A stretch of DNA of 64,000 nt from Candidatus Poribacteria bacterium (GCA_028818705.1 JAPPNJ010000031.1:1-64000); one strand, 5' to 3'. Counted from the first letter of the stretch, positions 18,037 to 27,846 are shown. The notes: generated from the sequence alone by a model not told the origin. Program-made: numbers and translations.

Positions 18037-18476
18037 TGTCGATAAAAGTTAGTATCAAACGCATAGACAAAACCCTCCCGTTGCCGAAATATGAAACAGC
18101 AGGCTCCGTTGGATTTGATTTAATCTGCCGAGAATCAGCAGAGATTCCACCACAATCCATCGTCCTCATCCCAGCGAATGTTATCGTTGAAACACCTCCA
18201 GGTTATATGCTAATGGTCTGCGCGCGAAGCAGCACGCCTCGCAAATTCGGCTTAATGGTGCCACAGGGAGTGGGCATTGTTGATAACGATTACTGTGGTG
18301 AAGAAGACGAGCTACAAATTCAGATTTACAATTTTACGGATGAGGTGGTGAGTGTTGAAAGAGGCAGCCGAATCGCACAAGCAATTTTTGTACGTGTAGC
18401 TACAGCAGAATGGAACGAGGTTGAACAGATGCAATCACCTTCTCGCGGAGGGTTTGGCAGCACAGATCGACGATAG
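18036..18476 (+). CDS. dut: dUTP diphosphatase
   Basis: Trimeric dUTPase that makes dUMP for thymidylate synthesis and keeps uracil out of DNA. From ATG 18036 it is 146 residues. All five motifs are visible: TAGSVGFDL (21-29), ARSST (63-67), GVGIVDNDYCGE (78-89, catalytic Asp83), RGSRIAQAIF and the C-terminal RGGFGST. The next gene, two bases on, is thyA, which uses its product. A start 30 bases upstream (18006) is possible but would overlap the lactonase gene. Confidence 0.95.
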   Translation: MSIKVSIKRIDKTLPLPKYETAGSVGFDLICRESAEIPPQSIVLIPANVIVETPPGYMLMVCARSSTPRKFGLMVPQGVGIVDNDYCGEEDELQIQIYNFTDEVVSVERGSRIAQAIFVRVATAEWNEVEQMQSPSRGGFGSTDRR

Positions 18477-18478
18477 CT

Positions 18479-19276
18479 ATGGAACAGTATATACAGGGGC
18501 TTCAGCAAATATTAGATACCGGTGTTGACCGACCGGGCAGAAACGGTGTAACCCGCGCACTATTCGGCATGCAGATGCGATACGATCTCAAGGATGGGTT
18601 CCCCGCCGTAACTACTAAAAAACTGGCGTTCAGTGCCGTAAAAGCTGAACTCTTAGGTTTCCTACGCGCATATTCGCATGTCGATCAATTTCAGAAACTC
18701 GGTGTACAGGTCTGGAATGCCAATGCTGACGCTTGGGGGCGCAACGGTTCCCTTGGTCGCATATATGGTGTGCAATGGCGAGAATGGCGAACAGAAAATG
18801 GCACAATTGATCAGTTAGGCGAAGTTATCAAACAACTTCAAACAAACCTGCACAGCCGAAGGCATGTTGTTACAGCGTGGAATCCCGGAGAATTAGATGA
18901 GATGGCGTTGGAACCCTGCCACATGTTCTTCCAATTCTTTGTAGCGGACGATAAGTTGTCATTGCAAATGTATCAGCGTAGTTGTGATATGTTCTTGGGA
19001 GTCCCGTTTAATATCGCCTCGTATGCACTCCTCCTACACATGGTGGCACAAGTAACAGGGTTAATGCCGGGTGAATTTGTTCACACCTTAGGGGACGCAC
19101 ACATCTATCATGAACACTTTCAAGCCGTTAAAACCCAATTGCAACGAAAGCCCTACCCACTCCCGCTGCTGGTGTTGGACCCGAAAATCTCATCAATTGA
19201 TGCCTTCAAAATGCAACACATTCAGTTAGAGGATTACCAACACCACGATGCTATTCACGCACCAATGATTGTTTAG
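18479..19276 (+). CDS. thyA: Thymidylate synthase
   Basis: Classic folate-dependent enzyme converting dUMP to dTMP. The 265 residues match the short bacterial form. Catalytic Cys147 lies in LEPCHMFFQF. RSCDMFLGVPFNIASYALL and LGDAHIYHEHF are the dUMP and folate regions, and the C-terminus ends APMIV. ThyA releases dihydrofolate, which the folA product at 20648 reduces. It begins two bases after dut. Confidence 0.98.
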   Translation: MEQYIQGLQQILDTGVDRPGRNGVTRALFGMQMRYDLKDGFPAVTTKKLAFSAVKAELLGFLRAYSHVDQFQKLGVQVWNANADAWGRNGSLGRIYGVQWREWRTENGTIDQLGEVIKQLQTNLHSRRHVVTAWNPGELDEMALEPCHMFFQFFVADDKLSLQMYQRSCDMFLGVPFNIASYALLLHMVAQVTGLMPGEFVHTLGDAHIYHEHFQAVKTQLQRKPYPLPLLVLDPKISSIDAFKMQHIQLEDYQHHDAIHAPMIV

Positions 19277-19312
19277 AATCATTGAGGTCCAACACTACAG
19301 AAGAGGTTACCG

Positions 19313-20122
19313 ATGAAAATGCAGATGGTGCTGATGAGTTGTATGGTGCTGCTCCTCGCAAATTGTGGAAAATCTAACGAAAATGAATATGCAATGGCGC
19401 GCTTAGCGGATATGATAACAGTTTATTGGGTGCTGCCGGCGCGTTCAGAAATTGCCAATTTTGAGCTCACGGACAACGTCTTGGAATTGGAAATTGATAT
19501 GGGGGACCTAGCCGAAAAGAATGGACATCGTATTCTCGAAAACAAGGAACTCCGTATTCCGACCGGCGCGTGGCAGGAGTCGGCATCTTTCGCAATTGCA
19601 GAAAACCGTGAACTGCTTGAACTCAAAGGAATGAGCAGACGGGATCAACTCGCAATCTTTCATATTATGGTCCATCCAAAAATGGAATCCGATTCAGAGA
19701 TTCGATTTAAAACGCATATCATGTGGAAGTGGATTGATGGCGAATGGAGAGAAGCACCCCAGATAGTTCCATTTAAAGGCATCTATATCTCATCTCGTCC
19801 GGAAAGGTATCTTCGCAATCTCGGTGATAAGACACCTGGGCGTTTTGAAGCAGCAGAAACTTTTCGAGCTGGCGACAGAATCACGGCGTATTGGCACAGC
19901 CCCGGCAAACCTACAAAATGGTCCAATCTTGCGCACGCAGAAAGAGGATATATAGGCGGTGGAATATCAGAAAAAGGACTGAGACTCCCCGATAATTGGA
20001 TCCAACACATGTCCATCGCAGATGTAGAACCCCATGAAAATATAACGTGCATAGGGGTCGGGACGACACCGAAGATTTTCATTGCATATTTCAGTGTCTC
20101 TTCCAATTCTGCTGACGATTGA
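19313..20122 (+). CDS. Predicted lipoprotein of unknown function
   Basis: The 269-residue protein has a short signal and lipobox LLANC (Cys18), so it is probably membrane-anchored. The rest is soluble and beta-rich, with two similar stretches: ADMITVYWVLPARSE near 32 and GDRITAYWHSPGKPT near 185. This hints at a duplicated domain. No match to a known family. It lies between thyA and a small hypothetical gene in the nucleotide-metabolism run, with AGAGG before the ATG. A functional tie to folate genes is not evident. Confidence 0.7.
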   Translation: MKMQMVLMSCMVLLLANCGKSNENEYAMARLADMITVYWVLPARSEIANFELTDNVLELEIDMGDLAEKNGHRILENKELRIPTGAWQESASFAIAENRELLELKGMSRRDQLAIFHIMVHPKMESDSEIRFKTHIMWKWIDGEWREAPQIVPFKGIYISSRPERYLRNLGDKTPGRFEAAETFRAGDRITAYWHSPGKPTKWSNLAHAERGYIGGGISEKGLRLPDNWIQHMSIADVEPHENITCIGVGTTPKIFIAYFSVSSNSADD

Positions 20123-20149
20123 TTTCACCACGAAATACTTGAGGGGACT

Positions 20150-20647
20150 ATGGCGCAAGAACCACGAATTAACATTGATAGTTTAGAACAGAACGGGAAT
20201 CATCTGGATCTCAAGGAATTAACACCCCCAGAGGAAGCAGCGTTTCTCATTCGTTTCGCTTTTGAAGAATTTGAAGAAATTATAATGAACTATCCGCATC
20301 ATGCCGCTTACTGCTTCGCATCAATTACCCGTCTGGCGAGCACAACCGAGAATCTCTCACATTTCGCACGACGGTTAGGAATGTGGCTCTGGATTGAAGT
20401 CCTTAGTTTTCAGATTGAAGAACCTTTAAGTCTCGACAAACTCGCTGAGCATTTTGAAACCGACACAGAAACCGTCCAAACTGGAATTGAGGAACTTGAA
20501 AAGATAAGAGAATTTGAGATGGAATGGGAACTGAAAGGGCGGATTAAACTCATACCTCGCATGTCAAAAGAGACAGTAACTCATTTTGCTAATCAGGTTT
20601 TGAGCGGTATAGAAGCGCGGGAACAAGAAGAGAGAGCAAAACCCTAA
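20150..20647 (+). CDS. Hypothetical protein with possible winged-helix region
   Basis: The 165-residue protein is acidic and helical, with no membrane segment. Residues about 75-135 read like a helix-turn-helix followed by a wing (LSLDKLAEHFETDTETVQTGIEEL). The pattern of sensing which helix follows which strand is weak, so DNA binding is only a guess. The stop codon abuts the folA start with no gap, and a GAGGGG site precedes its own ATG. The close fit to folA suggests co-expression. Confidence 0.65.
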   Translation: MAQEPRINIDSLEQNGNHLDLKELTPPEEAAFLIRFAFEEFEEIIMNYPHHAAYCFASITRLASTTENLSHFARRLGMWLWIEVLSFQIEEPLSLDKLAEHFETDTETVQTGIEELEKIREFEMEWELKGRIKLIPRMSKETVTHFANQVLSGIEAREQEERAKP

Positions 20648-21142
20648 ATGTTAATTTCAATGATCGCTGCAATGGATAAAAATCGACTTATCGGCAATGG
20701 ACCGGATATCCCGTGGCAGATGCCAGCCGATCGCCGACATTTTCGCAACATGACTGTCGGAAAACCCGTCGTTATGGGACGTAAGACTTTTGAAACGCTC
20801 AAACGTCCGTTAGGCAAGCGACACAATATCATCCTCACGCGAAACACAGCTTATGAAGCACCGAAAGGCTGTAGTGTCGCACATTCGGTAGCCGATGTCC
20901 TTGGACTTTGTAAGGAAACAGAAGAACTTATGATATGTGGTGGGGCACCGATCTATCAAGCCTTTTTACCCTACGCCAATCGACTCTATCTGACGCAAAT
21001 TCATGCCACATTTGAAGGTGACGTCTATTTTCCCGAATTTGACATCACAGCTTGGGAAGAAGTAAAACGCCTTGACGGCGAACCTGATGAGAAAAATCCT
21101 TATCCCTACAGCTTTTTGTATTTAGTAAGAAGGCAGGGATAG
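20648..21142 (+). CDS. folA: Dihydrofolate reductase
   Basis: Reduces dihydrofolate with NADPH to feed ThyA and one-carbon metabolism. The 164-residue protein has ISMIAAMDKNRLIGNG at the start, IPWQMPADRRHF with the active-site Asp, VVMGRKTFET, and MICGGAPIYQAFLP. Length is usual. It directly follows the small hypothetical gene (stop and start adjacent) and sits in the same run as dut and thyA. Confidence 0.96.
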   Translation: MLISMIAAMDKNRLIGNGPDIPWQMPADRRHFRNMTVGKPVVMGRKTFETLKRPLGKRHNIILTRNTAYEAPKGCSVAHSVADVLGLCKETEELMICGGAPIYQAFLPYANRLYLTQIHATFEGDVYFPEFDITAWEEVKRLDGEPDEKNPYPYSFLYLVRRQG

Positions 21143-21179
21143 CACCCGCCACAACTTTTTTTAACAGAGGAGCAATTTT

Positions 21180-21812
21180 GTGCTTAACCTATGTATGCTG
21201 TCCGGCTCTTTTGAATACGACTCCGAAGCATCGTTAACTGTCTTCAAAAAGTTTGTTGAAAAACATTACCCAATTCAAGCGAATCTGATCGTCTACAACT
21301 CAGAGGATGACGATCCTTTTTTGGCAGCGTTGGACGATGCCGATGTCTTATTAGTTTTTACACGTCGTCTCAATACAGAAGGCGAATCGCTCAGGAAATT
21401 TCAAGCCTACTGTGAACAGGGCAGACCGATTGTCGGTGTTAGGACAGCCAGTCACGCTTATCAAAATTGGCTGGAGTTTGATAAAGATGTATTGGGTGGT
21501 GATTATCAAGGACATTACGGGGAAGGTCCTATTGTTCGTGCGGAAGTGATTGCTACAGAACACCCAATTCTGAACGGTATCTCGGCATTTGCCAGTTACG
21601 GAAGCCTCTACAAAAATCCATCGCTTCGCGACGACACATCTCTTCTCTTAATGGGACATACGATTGAACATTCAGAGCCAGTCGCATGGACACGTTTGCA
21701 TAACGGGGGACGTATCTGTTATACTTCATTGGGGCATCAAAAAGATTTTGAAGTCGTTCCCTTTCTGCGATTTCTGGCACAAAGTATTTTGTGGGTATCA
21801 GGACAGGAGTAG
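21180..21812 (+). CDS. ThuA-like (glutamine amidotransferase-like) protein
   Basis: The 210-residue protein starts with GTG at 21180 after GAGGAG seven bases upstream. It has the Rossmann-like fold of ThuA proteins: LLVFTRRLN, a loop GRPIVGVRTASHAYQNW, DYQGHYGEG and the C-terminal GGRICYTSLGHQKDF. ThuA domains are linked to sugar metabolism (trehalose use) but their reaction is unclear. It lies 26 bases before the NagA-like gene, so a shared carbohydrate role is plausible. Confidence 0.85.
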   Translation: MLNLCMLSGSFEYDSEASLTVFKKFVEKHYPIQANLIVYNSEDDDPFLAALDDADVLLVFTRRLNTEGESLRKFQAYCEQGRPIVGVRTASHAYQNWLEFDKDVLGGDYQGHYGEGPIVRAEVIATEHPILNGISAFASYGSLYKNPSLRDDTSLLLMGHTIEHSEPVAWTRLHNGGRICYTSLGHQKDFEVVPFLRFLAQSILWVSGQE

Positions 21813-21837
21813 GGAAATTTGAGGACATTTTGGTAAC

Positions 21838-23097
21838 ATGGAAGTACTGACAATTGTGAATGGCGACATCTATACCCCAACGCATTATGGGCAGGGGAGC
21901 ATCGTCATTCAAAATGACACAATTTCAACCATAACGGCAGATGTGCCTCAGCCCGCAGGCGACGTTATCGATGCATCCGGGTGCCTTGTCATTCCAGGAT
22001 TGATTGATGGATTAGTACATGGTGGTGGTGGTTGTAATAGCATGACGGGCGAGGTCGAAGATGTTGCCACAATCGCTCGCGCACATGCCCGTAACGGTGT
22101 TACCTCGTTGGTATTGGGCATTTCCTCTGGGAGCATGACGCAGATTACCGATGCTTTAACGGCTATCGCACATATCGTCGACGAGCCTGTCGTGGATGGA
22201 GCGCAGATTTTGGGGTCGTATGTAGAGGGGAAATTTGGGAGTCTCGCCAAAAACGGAGCACAGAACGCCAAATACATTACACCACCGAACTTTGAAGAAT
22301 TCCACACCATGTGGGCGGCTGCTGACGGTACCTTGAAGGTAATTTCCGTTGCTCCTGAAAACGATGAAAACTTCCAGTTTATTAAGCACCTCGCAACGTT
22401 CAAAACAGATGCTTATAACAACATCGTTATCGCCATGGGACACACAAACGCGACTTATGAGCAGGCGATGGAAGCGATTGATGCTGGTGTGACACGCGCC
22501 ACGCATACCTACAACGGTATGAGCGGTATGCACCATCGTGAACTCGGTGCAATTGAAGCCGTTCTTTCCCATCCAGAGATCCATGCAGAACTCATCGTTG
22601 ATGAACATCATGTCCACCCTTTTTGGGGCAGTCATTTAATTCGGCGAAAAGGAATTCACGCTGTTGGGTTAATTACAGATTGCACGGAGCTCGCTGGTGT
22701 GCCTTCAGCAGACTGGCAAGCGTCGTCAACGTATATTCCTGACCTTGATGCTTATCGCCTCAGCAACGATACAATTTCTGAGAAGGATACAGCCTTTGAA
22801 GCCGGTAGCACCGAGAAGTACATCCGTAACAACGCAATGTGGCTTGATGTTGGTAAACCCACCGAACGTCTCGCTGGCGCGACAATTACGCTTATCGATG
22901 GTGTCCGCAATGTCATGAACTGGGGTTATTCTCTGGAAGAGGCATTAACGATGGCAACATTGACCCCCGCCCAGAACTTAGGGGTCGCCTCATCTCTGGG
23001 TTCAATCGAAATTGGGAAAATAGCCGATGTCGTTATTGTCGATGGTAATTTAAGCGTTCAAGACGTGATTTTACGTGGAAAATTGCTGAAAAATTAG
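21838..23097 (+). CDS. nagA: N-acetylglucosamine-6-phosphate deacetylase-like amidohydrolase
   Basis: Amidohydrolase of 419 residues resembling NagA, which removes acetate from GlcNAc-6-phosphate. The N-terminal strand domain is followed by the barrel with PGLIDGLVHGGGG. The metal glutamate region is SYVEGKFG, where relatives have EGPF. AMGHTNATYEQA, ATHTYNGMSG and the catalytic aspartate in GLITDCTELAG follow. The family-typical Pro after EG is replaced, and the substrate-loop histidines are partly changed, so the exact substrate could be another N-acetyl sugar. No nagB or transporter is nearby. Its terminator is at 23097. Confidence 0.8.
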   Translation: MEVLTIVNGDIYTPTHYGQGSIVIQNDTISTITADVPQPAGDVIDASGCLVIPGLIDGLVHGGGGCNSMTGEVEDVATIARAHARNGVTSLVLGISSGSMTQITDALTAIAHIVDEPVVDGAQILGSYVEGKFGSLAKNGAQNAKYITPPNFEEFHTMWAAADGTLKVISVAPENDENFQFIKHLATFKTDAYNNIVIAMGHTNATYEQAMEAIDAGVTRATHTYNGMSGMHHRELGAIEAVLSHPEIHAELIVDEHHVHPFWGSHLIRRKGIHAVGLITDCTELAGVPSADWQASSTYIPDLDAYRLSNDTISEKDTAFEAGSTEKYIRNNAMWLDVGKPTERLAGATITLIDGVRNVMNWGYSLEEALTMATLTPAQNLGVASSLGSIEIGKIADVVIVDGNLSVQDVILRGKLLKN

Positions 23098-23131
23098 GGA
23101 ATTTGCAAAATTTCCCAATTTTTTTACTTTT
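23097..23131 (+). terminator. Terminator of the nagA-like gene
   Basis: GGGAATTTGC and AAAATTTCCC pair imperfectly, beginning at the last base of the stop codon, and a run of T follows. Confidence 0.65.
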
Positions 23132-23143
23132 TTTGAAAAAAAT

Positions 23144-23172
23144 TTGACAACCCTTATTCTATAGTGTATAAT
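23144..23172 (+). promoter_or_regulatory. Consensus promoter of the str-S10-spc-alpha operon
   Basis: TTGACA (23144-23149), 17 bases, TATAAT (23167-23172), both perfect. It starts a leader of about 165 bases before rpsL. Confidence 0.9.
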
Positions 23173-23305
23173 ATTTGTTTTGGAAACCGTATTCAATCTT
23201 TTATGGAAACGGGGGCAATTATTCGGAAACATTCTAACGTCGTGTCTAACATCCCACGTTAATTTGTTCTACTGAAATTGTGATGCCCCGCATGGGGCTT
23301 TTTTA
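23173..23305 (+). promoter_or_regulatory. Structured leader with terminator and possible antiterminator before rpsL
   Basis: GCCCC-GCAT-GGGGC (23285-23298) followed by six T is an intrinsic terminator placed between the promoter and rpsL. An upstream segment GGGGCA (23212-23217) is complementary to TGCCCC (23284-23289), the left arm, and could hold it in an antiterminated state. TAACGT and ACGTTA (about 23236-23261) form another stem. A 19-codon frame (23203-23262) begins ATGGAAACG but has no ribosome site. The layout fits attenuation; a simple sRNA or a decoy terminator is not excluded. Confidence 0.6.
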
Positions 23306-23343
23306 TTGACAAGTCCATAGATATGGTGTAGCGGAGGTGCAAA

Positions 23344-23715
23344 ATGCCAACAATTAACCAGTTGATTAAAAAACCGCGCAAACGGTACCGGAAGAAAACC
23401 AAATCGCCGGTGCTACAGCAGTGTCCCCAGCGTCGCGGTATCTGTTTACAGGTGAAAACCGTAACACCGAACAAACCCAATTCGGCTCTGCGTAAGGTCG
23501 CTCGTGTACGGTTTACTTCTGGCTATGAAGCCACCTGTTACATTCCGGGGATTGACCACAATTTGCAAGAACACTCAGTCGTTTTAGTTCGCGGTGGGCG
23601 TGTTAAAGACCTTTCTAATGTGCGTTATCATATTGTGCGTGGCAAATTGGATACCGCCGGTGTTGACAACCGTCGCCAAGGACGTTCAAAGTACGGTGCT
23701 CGCAAACCCGGCTAA
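23344..23715 (+). CDS. rpsL: Ribosomal protein S12
   Basis: Decoding-centre protein of the 30S subunit, 123 residues. It aligns without gaps to the E. coli N-terminal half. The conserved PKKPN reads P42-N43-K44-P-N, so the classical streptomycin residue Lys43 (Lys42 in mature numbering) is Asn. The second loop KDLPGV reads KDLSNV, changing Pro91 and Gly92 too. [19 protein letters not shown] is otherwise intact. A GGAGG ribosome site precedes the ATG. Confidence 0.98.
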   Translation: MPTINQLIKKPRKRYRKKTKSPVLQQCPQRRGICLQVKTVTPNKPNSALRKVARVRFTSGYEATCYIPGIDHNLQEHSVVLVRGGRVKDLSNVRYHIVRGKLDTAGVDNRRQGRSKYGARKPG

Positions 23716-23733
23716 ACAAGGGAGGAATAGCTG

Positions 23734-24204
23734 ATGCCTAGACGTGGAAACGTTGCAAAGCGCGATGTTAACCCTGACGCAACGTACAACAGCAAACTGG
23801 TTTCAAAGTTTATTAATAGCCTTATGTTGGATGGAAAGAAAAGCACGGCGCAGTCCATCCTGTACGAGAGTTTTAAGATTATCGAATCACGGGCGAATGA
23901 AGATGGTTTCACTATCTTCAAGCAGGCAATTAACAACGTCAAGCCGGTATTAGAGATTCGACCAAGACGTGTAGGCAGTCAGACCTACCAAGTTCCAGTT
24001 GATGTAAAGGCAGAACGGAAACAGCGGTTGGCTTTCAGTTGGATTATCCAATCCGCTCGTTCCCGCGGCGAAAGACGGATGGCAGAATGCCTTGCAGGCG
24101 AAATATTGGATGCCGCGCGCAACGAAGGTGGCGCAATCCGTAGAAAAATGGATCAGCATCGAATGGCAGACGCCAATCGCGCCTTCGCACATTATCGATG
24201 GTAA
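23734..24204 (+). CDS. rpsG: Ribosomal protein S7
   Basis: Primary 16S rRNA binder of the 30S head. The 156 residues begin PRRGNVAKRDVNPD and hold SKFINSLMLDGKKSTAQ and GGAIRRKMDQHRMADANRAFAHYRW. GGGAGG precedes the ATG, 18 bases after rpsL. In other bacteria S7 represses the str operon by binding the rpsL-rpsG spacer. Here that spacer is too short to hold such a site. Confidence 0.98.
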   Translation: MPRRGNVAKRDVNPDATYNSKLVSKFINSLMLDGKKSTAQSILYESFKIIESRANEDGFTIFKQAINNVKPVLEIRPRRVGSQTYQVPVDVKAERKQRLAFSWIIQSARSRGERRMAECLAGEILDAARNEGGAIRRKMDQHRMADANRAFAHYRW

Positions 24205-24263
24205 AAACGTAAGCGCGGTCCCCGGACCGCAACTTACTAAAAAATAATTAGGAGTCACTCACC

Positions 24264-26381
24264 GTGGCGGACAAAAAACAAAATATCCCACATCGCTTGG
24301 AATTGCCCCACATGCGAAATATCGGCGTCATGGCACATATTGATGCCGGCAAGACCACTGTGACCGAACGAATCTTGTATTATACCGGTAGAGTCTATCG
24401 TATCGGTGATGTGGACGATGGTACCACCACTATGGACTGGATGGTGCAGGAGCAGGAACGCGGCATTACAATCACTGCAGCCGCAACAACCTGCCAGTGG
24501 AAAAAACACCATATTAATATTATTGATACACCGGGGCATATTGATTTCACCGTTGAGGTTGAACGCTCACTTCGCGTCCTTGACGGGGCAGTCGCCGTTT
24601 TCTGCGCAGTCGGTGGGGTTGAACCTCAATCTGAAACCGTCTGGAGACAGGCTGATAAGTACAATATACCGCGAATCGCCTTTGTTAATAAAATGGATCG
24701 CACCGGCGCAGATTTCTTTCGCACTGTCGAAATGATGGAAGAACGCCTCGGCGCTAACGCAATTCCAGTGCAACTGCCAATCGGTTCAGCAGAGCAATTT
24801 ACGGGTATCGTCGATCTCATCTCAATGAAAGGGCAGATTTGGAATGTATCTGCAGCCTCTGGACGCGACGGTAGTCTCATCCAGGAAACGGACATCCCCA
24901 GAGAAATGGAAGAGATGGCGCACGAGTATCGCGAACGGATGTTGGAGTCTATCGCTGATTCTGATGAAGAACTGCTTCTCAAATACTTGGACGGTGCCGA
25001 AATCTCACCAGAAGAAATTAAAACAGGGCTCCGTAATGGTGTGGTCACGGGCAAAATTGTCCCAATCCTCTGTGGAACAGCTTTAAAGAACAAAGGCGTC
25101 CAGCCGCTTTTGGACGCAATCGTCTCTTATCTCCCAGCTCCTACGGATGTGCCATCAGTCGTGGGTTTTCATCCGCAGACTGAGGCAGATGAAGTGCGGC
25201 GCGCCAATGAGAGCGATCCTTTCTGTGCACTGGCATTCAAAATTACAACAGATCCACACGTTGGCAAACTGACGTATCTCCGTGTGTATTCTGGGGTCCT
25301 GAAAAAAGGAGATACCGTTTACAACAGTAAGACTCGTAAGCATGAGCGGATTGGACGTTTGATGCAGATGCATGCCAACAAACGCGAAGAGCATGATGCC
25401 GTTTACGCTGGTGACATCGCAGCAGCGATCGGGTTAAAAGACCTCTCAACGGGTGATACACTTTGTGATCCGAAAGCGCATATTACGTTAGAAACGATGG
25501 TATTCCCGCTCCCGGTGATGGCTATCGCAGTTGAGCCTCGCACACAATCCGATATCGATAAATTGAACCTTGCCCTCTCAAAACTTGCCGAAGAAGATCC
25601 AACCTTTAAAGTCCATCAAGACCCCGAAACAGGACAAACCTTACTTTCTGGGATGGGAGAACTTCACCTTGAAATCATCGTTGATCGGCTCGTCCGCGAG
25701 TTTAATGTCTCAGCGAATGTTGGTAACCCAGAAGTCGCCTATCGGGAAACGATTCTTGATTCCGTTACGTCTGTCGGACGTTTCATACGTCAATCTGGTG
25801 GTAGAGGTCAATTTGGACACGTTGTCATTGAAGTAGAGCCCCTTGAAAAAGGCACCGGCTTTGAATTTAAAGACGATACTAAGGGCGGTGTTATTCCGCA
25901 AGAGTACATTCCAGCAGTGCAAAAAGGGATTGAGAATGCCATGAACACAGGCGTCTTAGCAGACTATCCCGTCGTTGATGTATCGGTAAAGCTCGTTGAT
26001 GGATCGCACCATCCCGTTGATTCGTCAGAAATGGCTTTCTCCATAGCAGGTTCTATGGCGTTCAAAGATGCACTAAAGCGTGCCACCCCGACACTTCTTG
26101 AACCGATTATGGATGTTGAGGTTATCGTCCCTGATGAGTATCTTGGCAAGGTGATAGGGGATCTAAATGCTCGGCGCGCACAGATACGTGAAACGGAAAC
26201 ACAAGCTAAATCTCGTATCCAAGTTGTTCATTCTGATGTGCCGCTCTCAGAAATGTTTGGATATGTCAAGGTACTTAGATCCCTCACACAGGGTAGAGCT
26301 ACCTACTCTATGGAATTTTCACACTATAATGAAGTCCCCACAAGTGTAATGGAGGACTTGATTTCATCAGTGAAACGTTAA
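24264..26381 (+). CDS. fusA: Elongation factor G
   Basis: GTPase that moves tRNA and mRNA through the ribosome. GTG start at 24264 after AGGAG. The 705-residue protein has AHIDAGKTT, switch II in [17 protein letters not shown], and domains II-V. Length is close to the usual 690-710. It sits in standard str order. Only one fusA is in the window. Confidence 0.98.
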   Translation: MADKKQNIPHRLELPHMRNIGVMAHIDAGKTTVTERILYYTGRVYRIGDVDDGTTTMDWMVQEQERGITITAAATTCQWKKHHINIIDTPGHIDFTVEVERSLRVLDGAVAVFCAVGGVEPQSETVWRQADKYNIPRIAFVNKMDRTGADFFRTVEMMEERLGANAIPVQLPIGSAEQFTGIVDLISMKGQIWNVSAASGRDGSLIQETDIPREMEEMAHEYRERMLESIADSDEELLLKYLDGAEISPEEIKTGLRNGVVTGKIVPILCGTALKNKGVQPLLDAIVSYLPAPTDVPSVVGFHPQTEADEVRRANESDPFCALAFKITTDPHVGKLTYLRVYSGVLKKGDTVYNSKTRKHERIGRLMQMHANKREEHDAVYAGDIAAAIGLKDLSTGDTLCDPKAHITLETMVFPLPVMAIAVEPRTQSDIDKLNLALSKLAEEDPTFKVHQDPETGQTLLSGMGELHLEIIVDRLVREFNVSANVGNPEVAYRETILDSVTSVGRFIRQSGGRGQFGHVVIEVEPLEKGTGFEFKDDTKGGVIPQEYIPAVQKGIENAMNTGVLADYPVVDVSVKLVDGSHHPVDSSEMAFSIAGSMAFKDALKRATPTLLEPIMDVEVIVPDEYLGKVIGDLNARRAQIRETETQAKSRIQVVHSDVPLSEMFGYVKVLRSLTQGRATYSMEFSHYNEVPTSVMEDLISSVKR

Positions 26382-26401
26382 GTATTTGTCATGTGCCTGA
26401 A

Positions 26402-26440
26402 CTGTAGGAGTGCTACCTCTTCCTATAAGCGGGCACTGTG
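26402..26440 (-). repeat. Dispersed hairpin repeat, inverted copy between fusA and tuf
   Basis: Read on the minus strand, AGTGC/GCACT enclose a loop and are followed by CCTACAG, as in the copies at 804, 6633 and 50794. The rest of the 224-base fusA-tuf spacer holds no gene or promoter I can defend. Confidence 0.4.
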
Positions 26441-26605
26441 TTTGATTAATTAAATGAAACGGTCTGCCATACGCCAATGCGTTTGGCTACCTTATAGAAA
26501 CGGGATACGCAGTTTTAAGACAAAATGTTACGTCTATACGGACGGTCCTAAAAACAGCGTCTACAATACCCGAAACAACACAATTTTATTGGAGCTCGGA
26601 CAAAA

Positions 26606-27814
26606 ATGGCTAAGGAAACGTTTGAAAGGACTAAGCCACACGTCAATATTGGAACAATCGGCCACGTTGACCACGGTAAGACAACCCTCACGGCAGCTAT
26701 TACCATGGTTCTCTCTAATCTCGCCAACGAAGATTACGTCATGGAATATGATGAAATCGACAAGGCACCTGAAGAAAAAGAGCGTGGTATTACGATTAAT
26801 ACAGCACACGTGGAGTATGAAACTGAGAACCGGCACTACGCACACGTTGATTGCCCGGGACACGCCGACTATATCAAAAATATGATTACTGGTGCAGCAC
26901 AGATGGATGGGGCTATCCTCGTCGTGTCTGCTGCTGACGGTCCCATGCCACAGACGCGTGAACACGTGTTACTCGCTCGGCAGGTGAACGTGCCATCCCT
27001 CGTCGTCTACCTTAACAAGGCTGACATGGTTGATGACGAAGAGCTTCTCGAACTCGTTGAACTGGAAGTCCGTGAATTATTAAGTAGTTATGAGTTCCCC
27101 GGTGATGATATTCCTGTCATCACAGGATCTGCTCTTGAGGCGTATGAGGAGATGGACGGCGGCGGCGATCCGACTAGCGATGCATGTGCGTCTATCCTTG
27201 AACTCATGGAAGCTGTTGATGACTACATTCCAGAACCCTTACGGGACACCGATAGACCGTTCTTGATGCCGATCGAAGATATCTTCACTATTAGCGGACG
27301 TGGTACAGTTGTCACAGGACGTGTTGAGCGTGGCATCGTTGAAGTCGGGAATACCGTTGAAATCGTGGGGCTGCGTGAAACACAAAGCACGGTTGTTACA
27401 GGTGTTGAAATGTTCCGTAAACTCCTCAACGAAGGACGTGCTGGCGACAATATTGGTGCTTTGATACGGGGTGTTGATCGCGATGAAGTTGAACGCGGTC
27501 AAGTGTTGGCAGTTCCAGGAACTGTTCAACCGCATACCAAATTTGAAGCTGAAGCCTATATTCTTACAAAAGATGAAGGTGGACGTCATAATCCCTTCTT
27601 TACAGGATACCGTCCGCAATTCTATTTCCGGACGACCGATGTAACAGGACAGATGGAATTGCCTGAAGGCATCGAAATGATCATGCCCGGCGACAACGCA
27701 CAAATTACCGTTGAACTGTCTAAACCTATCGCGATGGAGGAACAACTCCGATTCGCAATTCGAGAAGGTGGACAGACTATCGGTGCCGGTGTTGTCTCCA
27801 AAATACTTGACTAA
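26606..27814 (+). CDS. tuf: Elongation factor Tu
   Basis: GTPase that delivers aminoacyl-tRNA to the ribosome. The 402-residue protein has [26 protein letters not shown] and the two beta-barrel domains. The usual NKVD is NKAD. GGAG lies before the ATG. A spacer of 235 bases with a terminator-like hairpin and repeats separates it from rpsJ. Confidence 0.98.
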   Translation: MAKETFERTKPHVNIGTIGHVDHGKTTLTAAITMVLSNLANEDYVMEYDEIDKAPEEKERGITINTAHVEYETENRHYAHVDCPGHADYIKNMITGAAQMDGAILVVSAADGPMPQTREHVLLARQVNVPSLVVYLNKADMVDDEELLELVELEVRELLSSYEFPGDDIPVITGSALEAYEEMDGGGDPTSDACASILELMEAVDDYIPEPLRDTDRPFLMPIEDIFTISGRGTVVTGRVERGIVEVGNTVEIVGLRETQSTVVTGVEMFRKLLNEGRAGDNIGALIRGVDRDEVERGQVLAVPGTVQPHTKFEAEAYILTKDEGGRHNPFFTGYRPQFYFRTTDVTGQMELPEGIEMIMPGDNAQITVELSKPIAMEEQLRFAIREGGQTIGAGVVSKILD

Positions 27815-27820
27815 TACATT

Positions 27821-27846
27821 GGGTGGAACTCCGGTTCCGCCCTTTT
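27821..27846 (+). terminator. Terminator-like hairpin after tuf
   Basis: GGGTGGAAC-TCCG-GTTCCGCCC (9 bp with one G-T pair) followed by four T. It may partly end str transcription before the S10 genes. Confidence 0.65.

Noticed and set aside
23307-23335. Second promoter directly before rpsL (TTGACA at 23307)
   Set aside because: No -10 box at the proper distance (the sequence there is TAGCGG), and it would overlap the ribosome site.
26454-26885. Plus-strand frame across the tuf start
   Set aside because: It overlaps tuf in another frame and its product is not protein-like.
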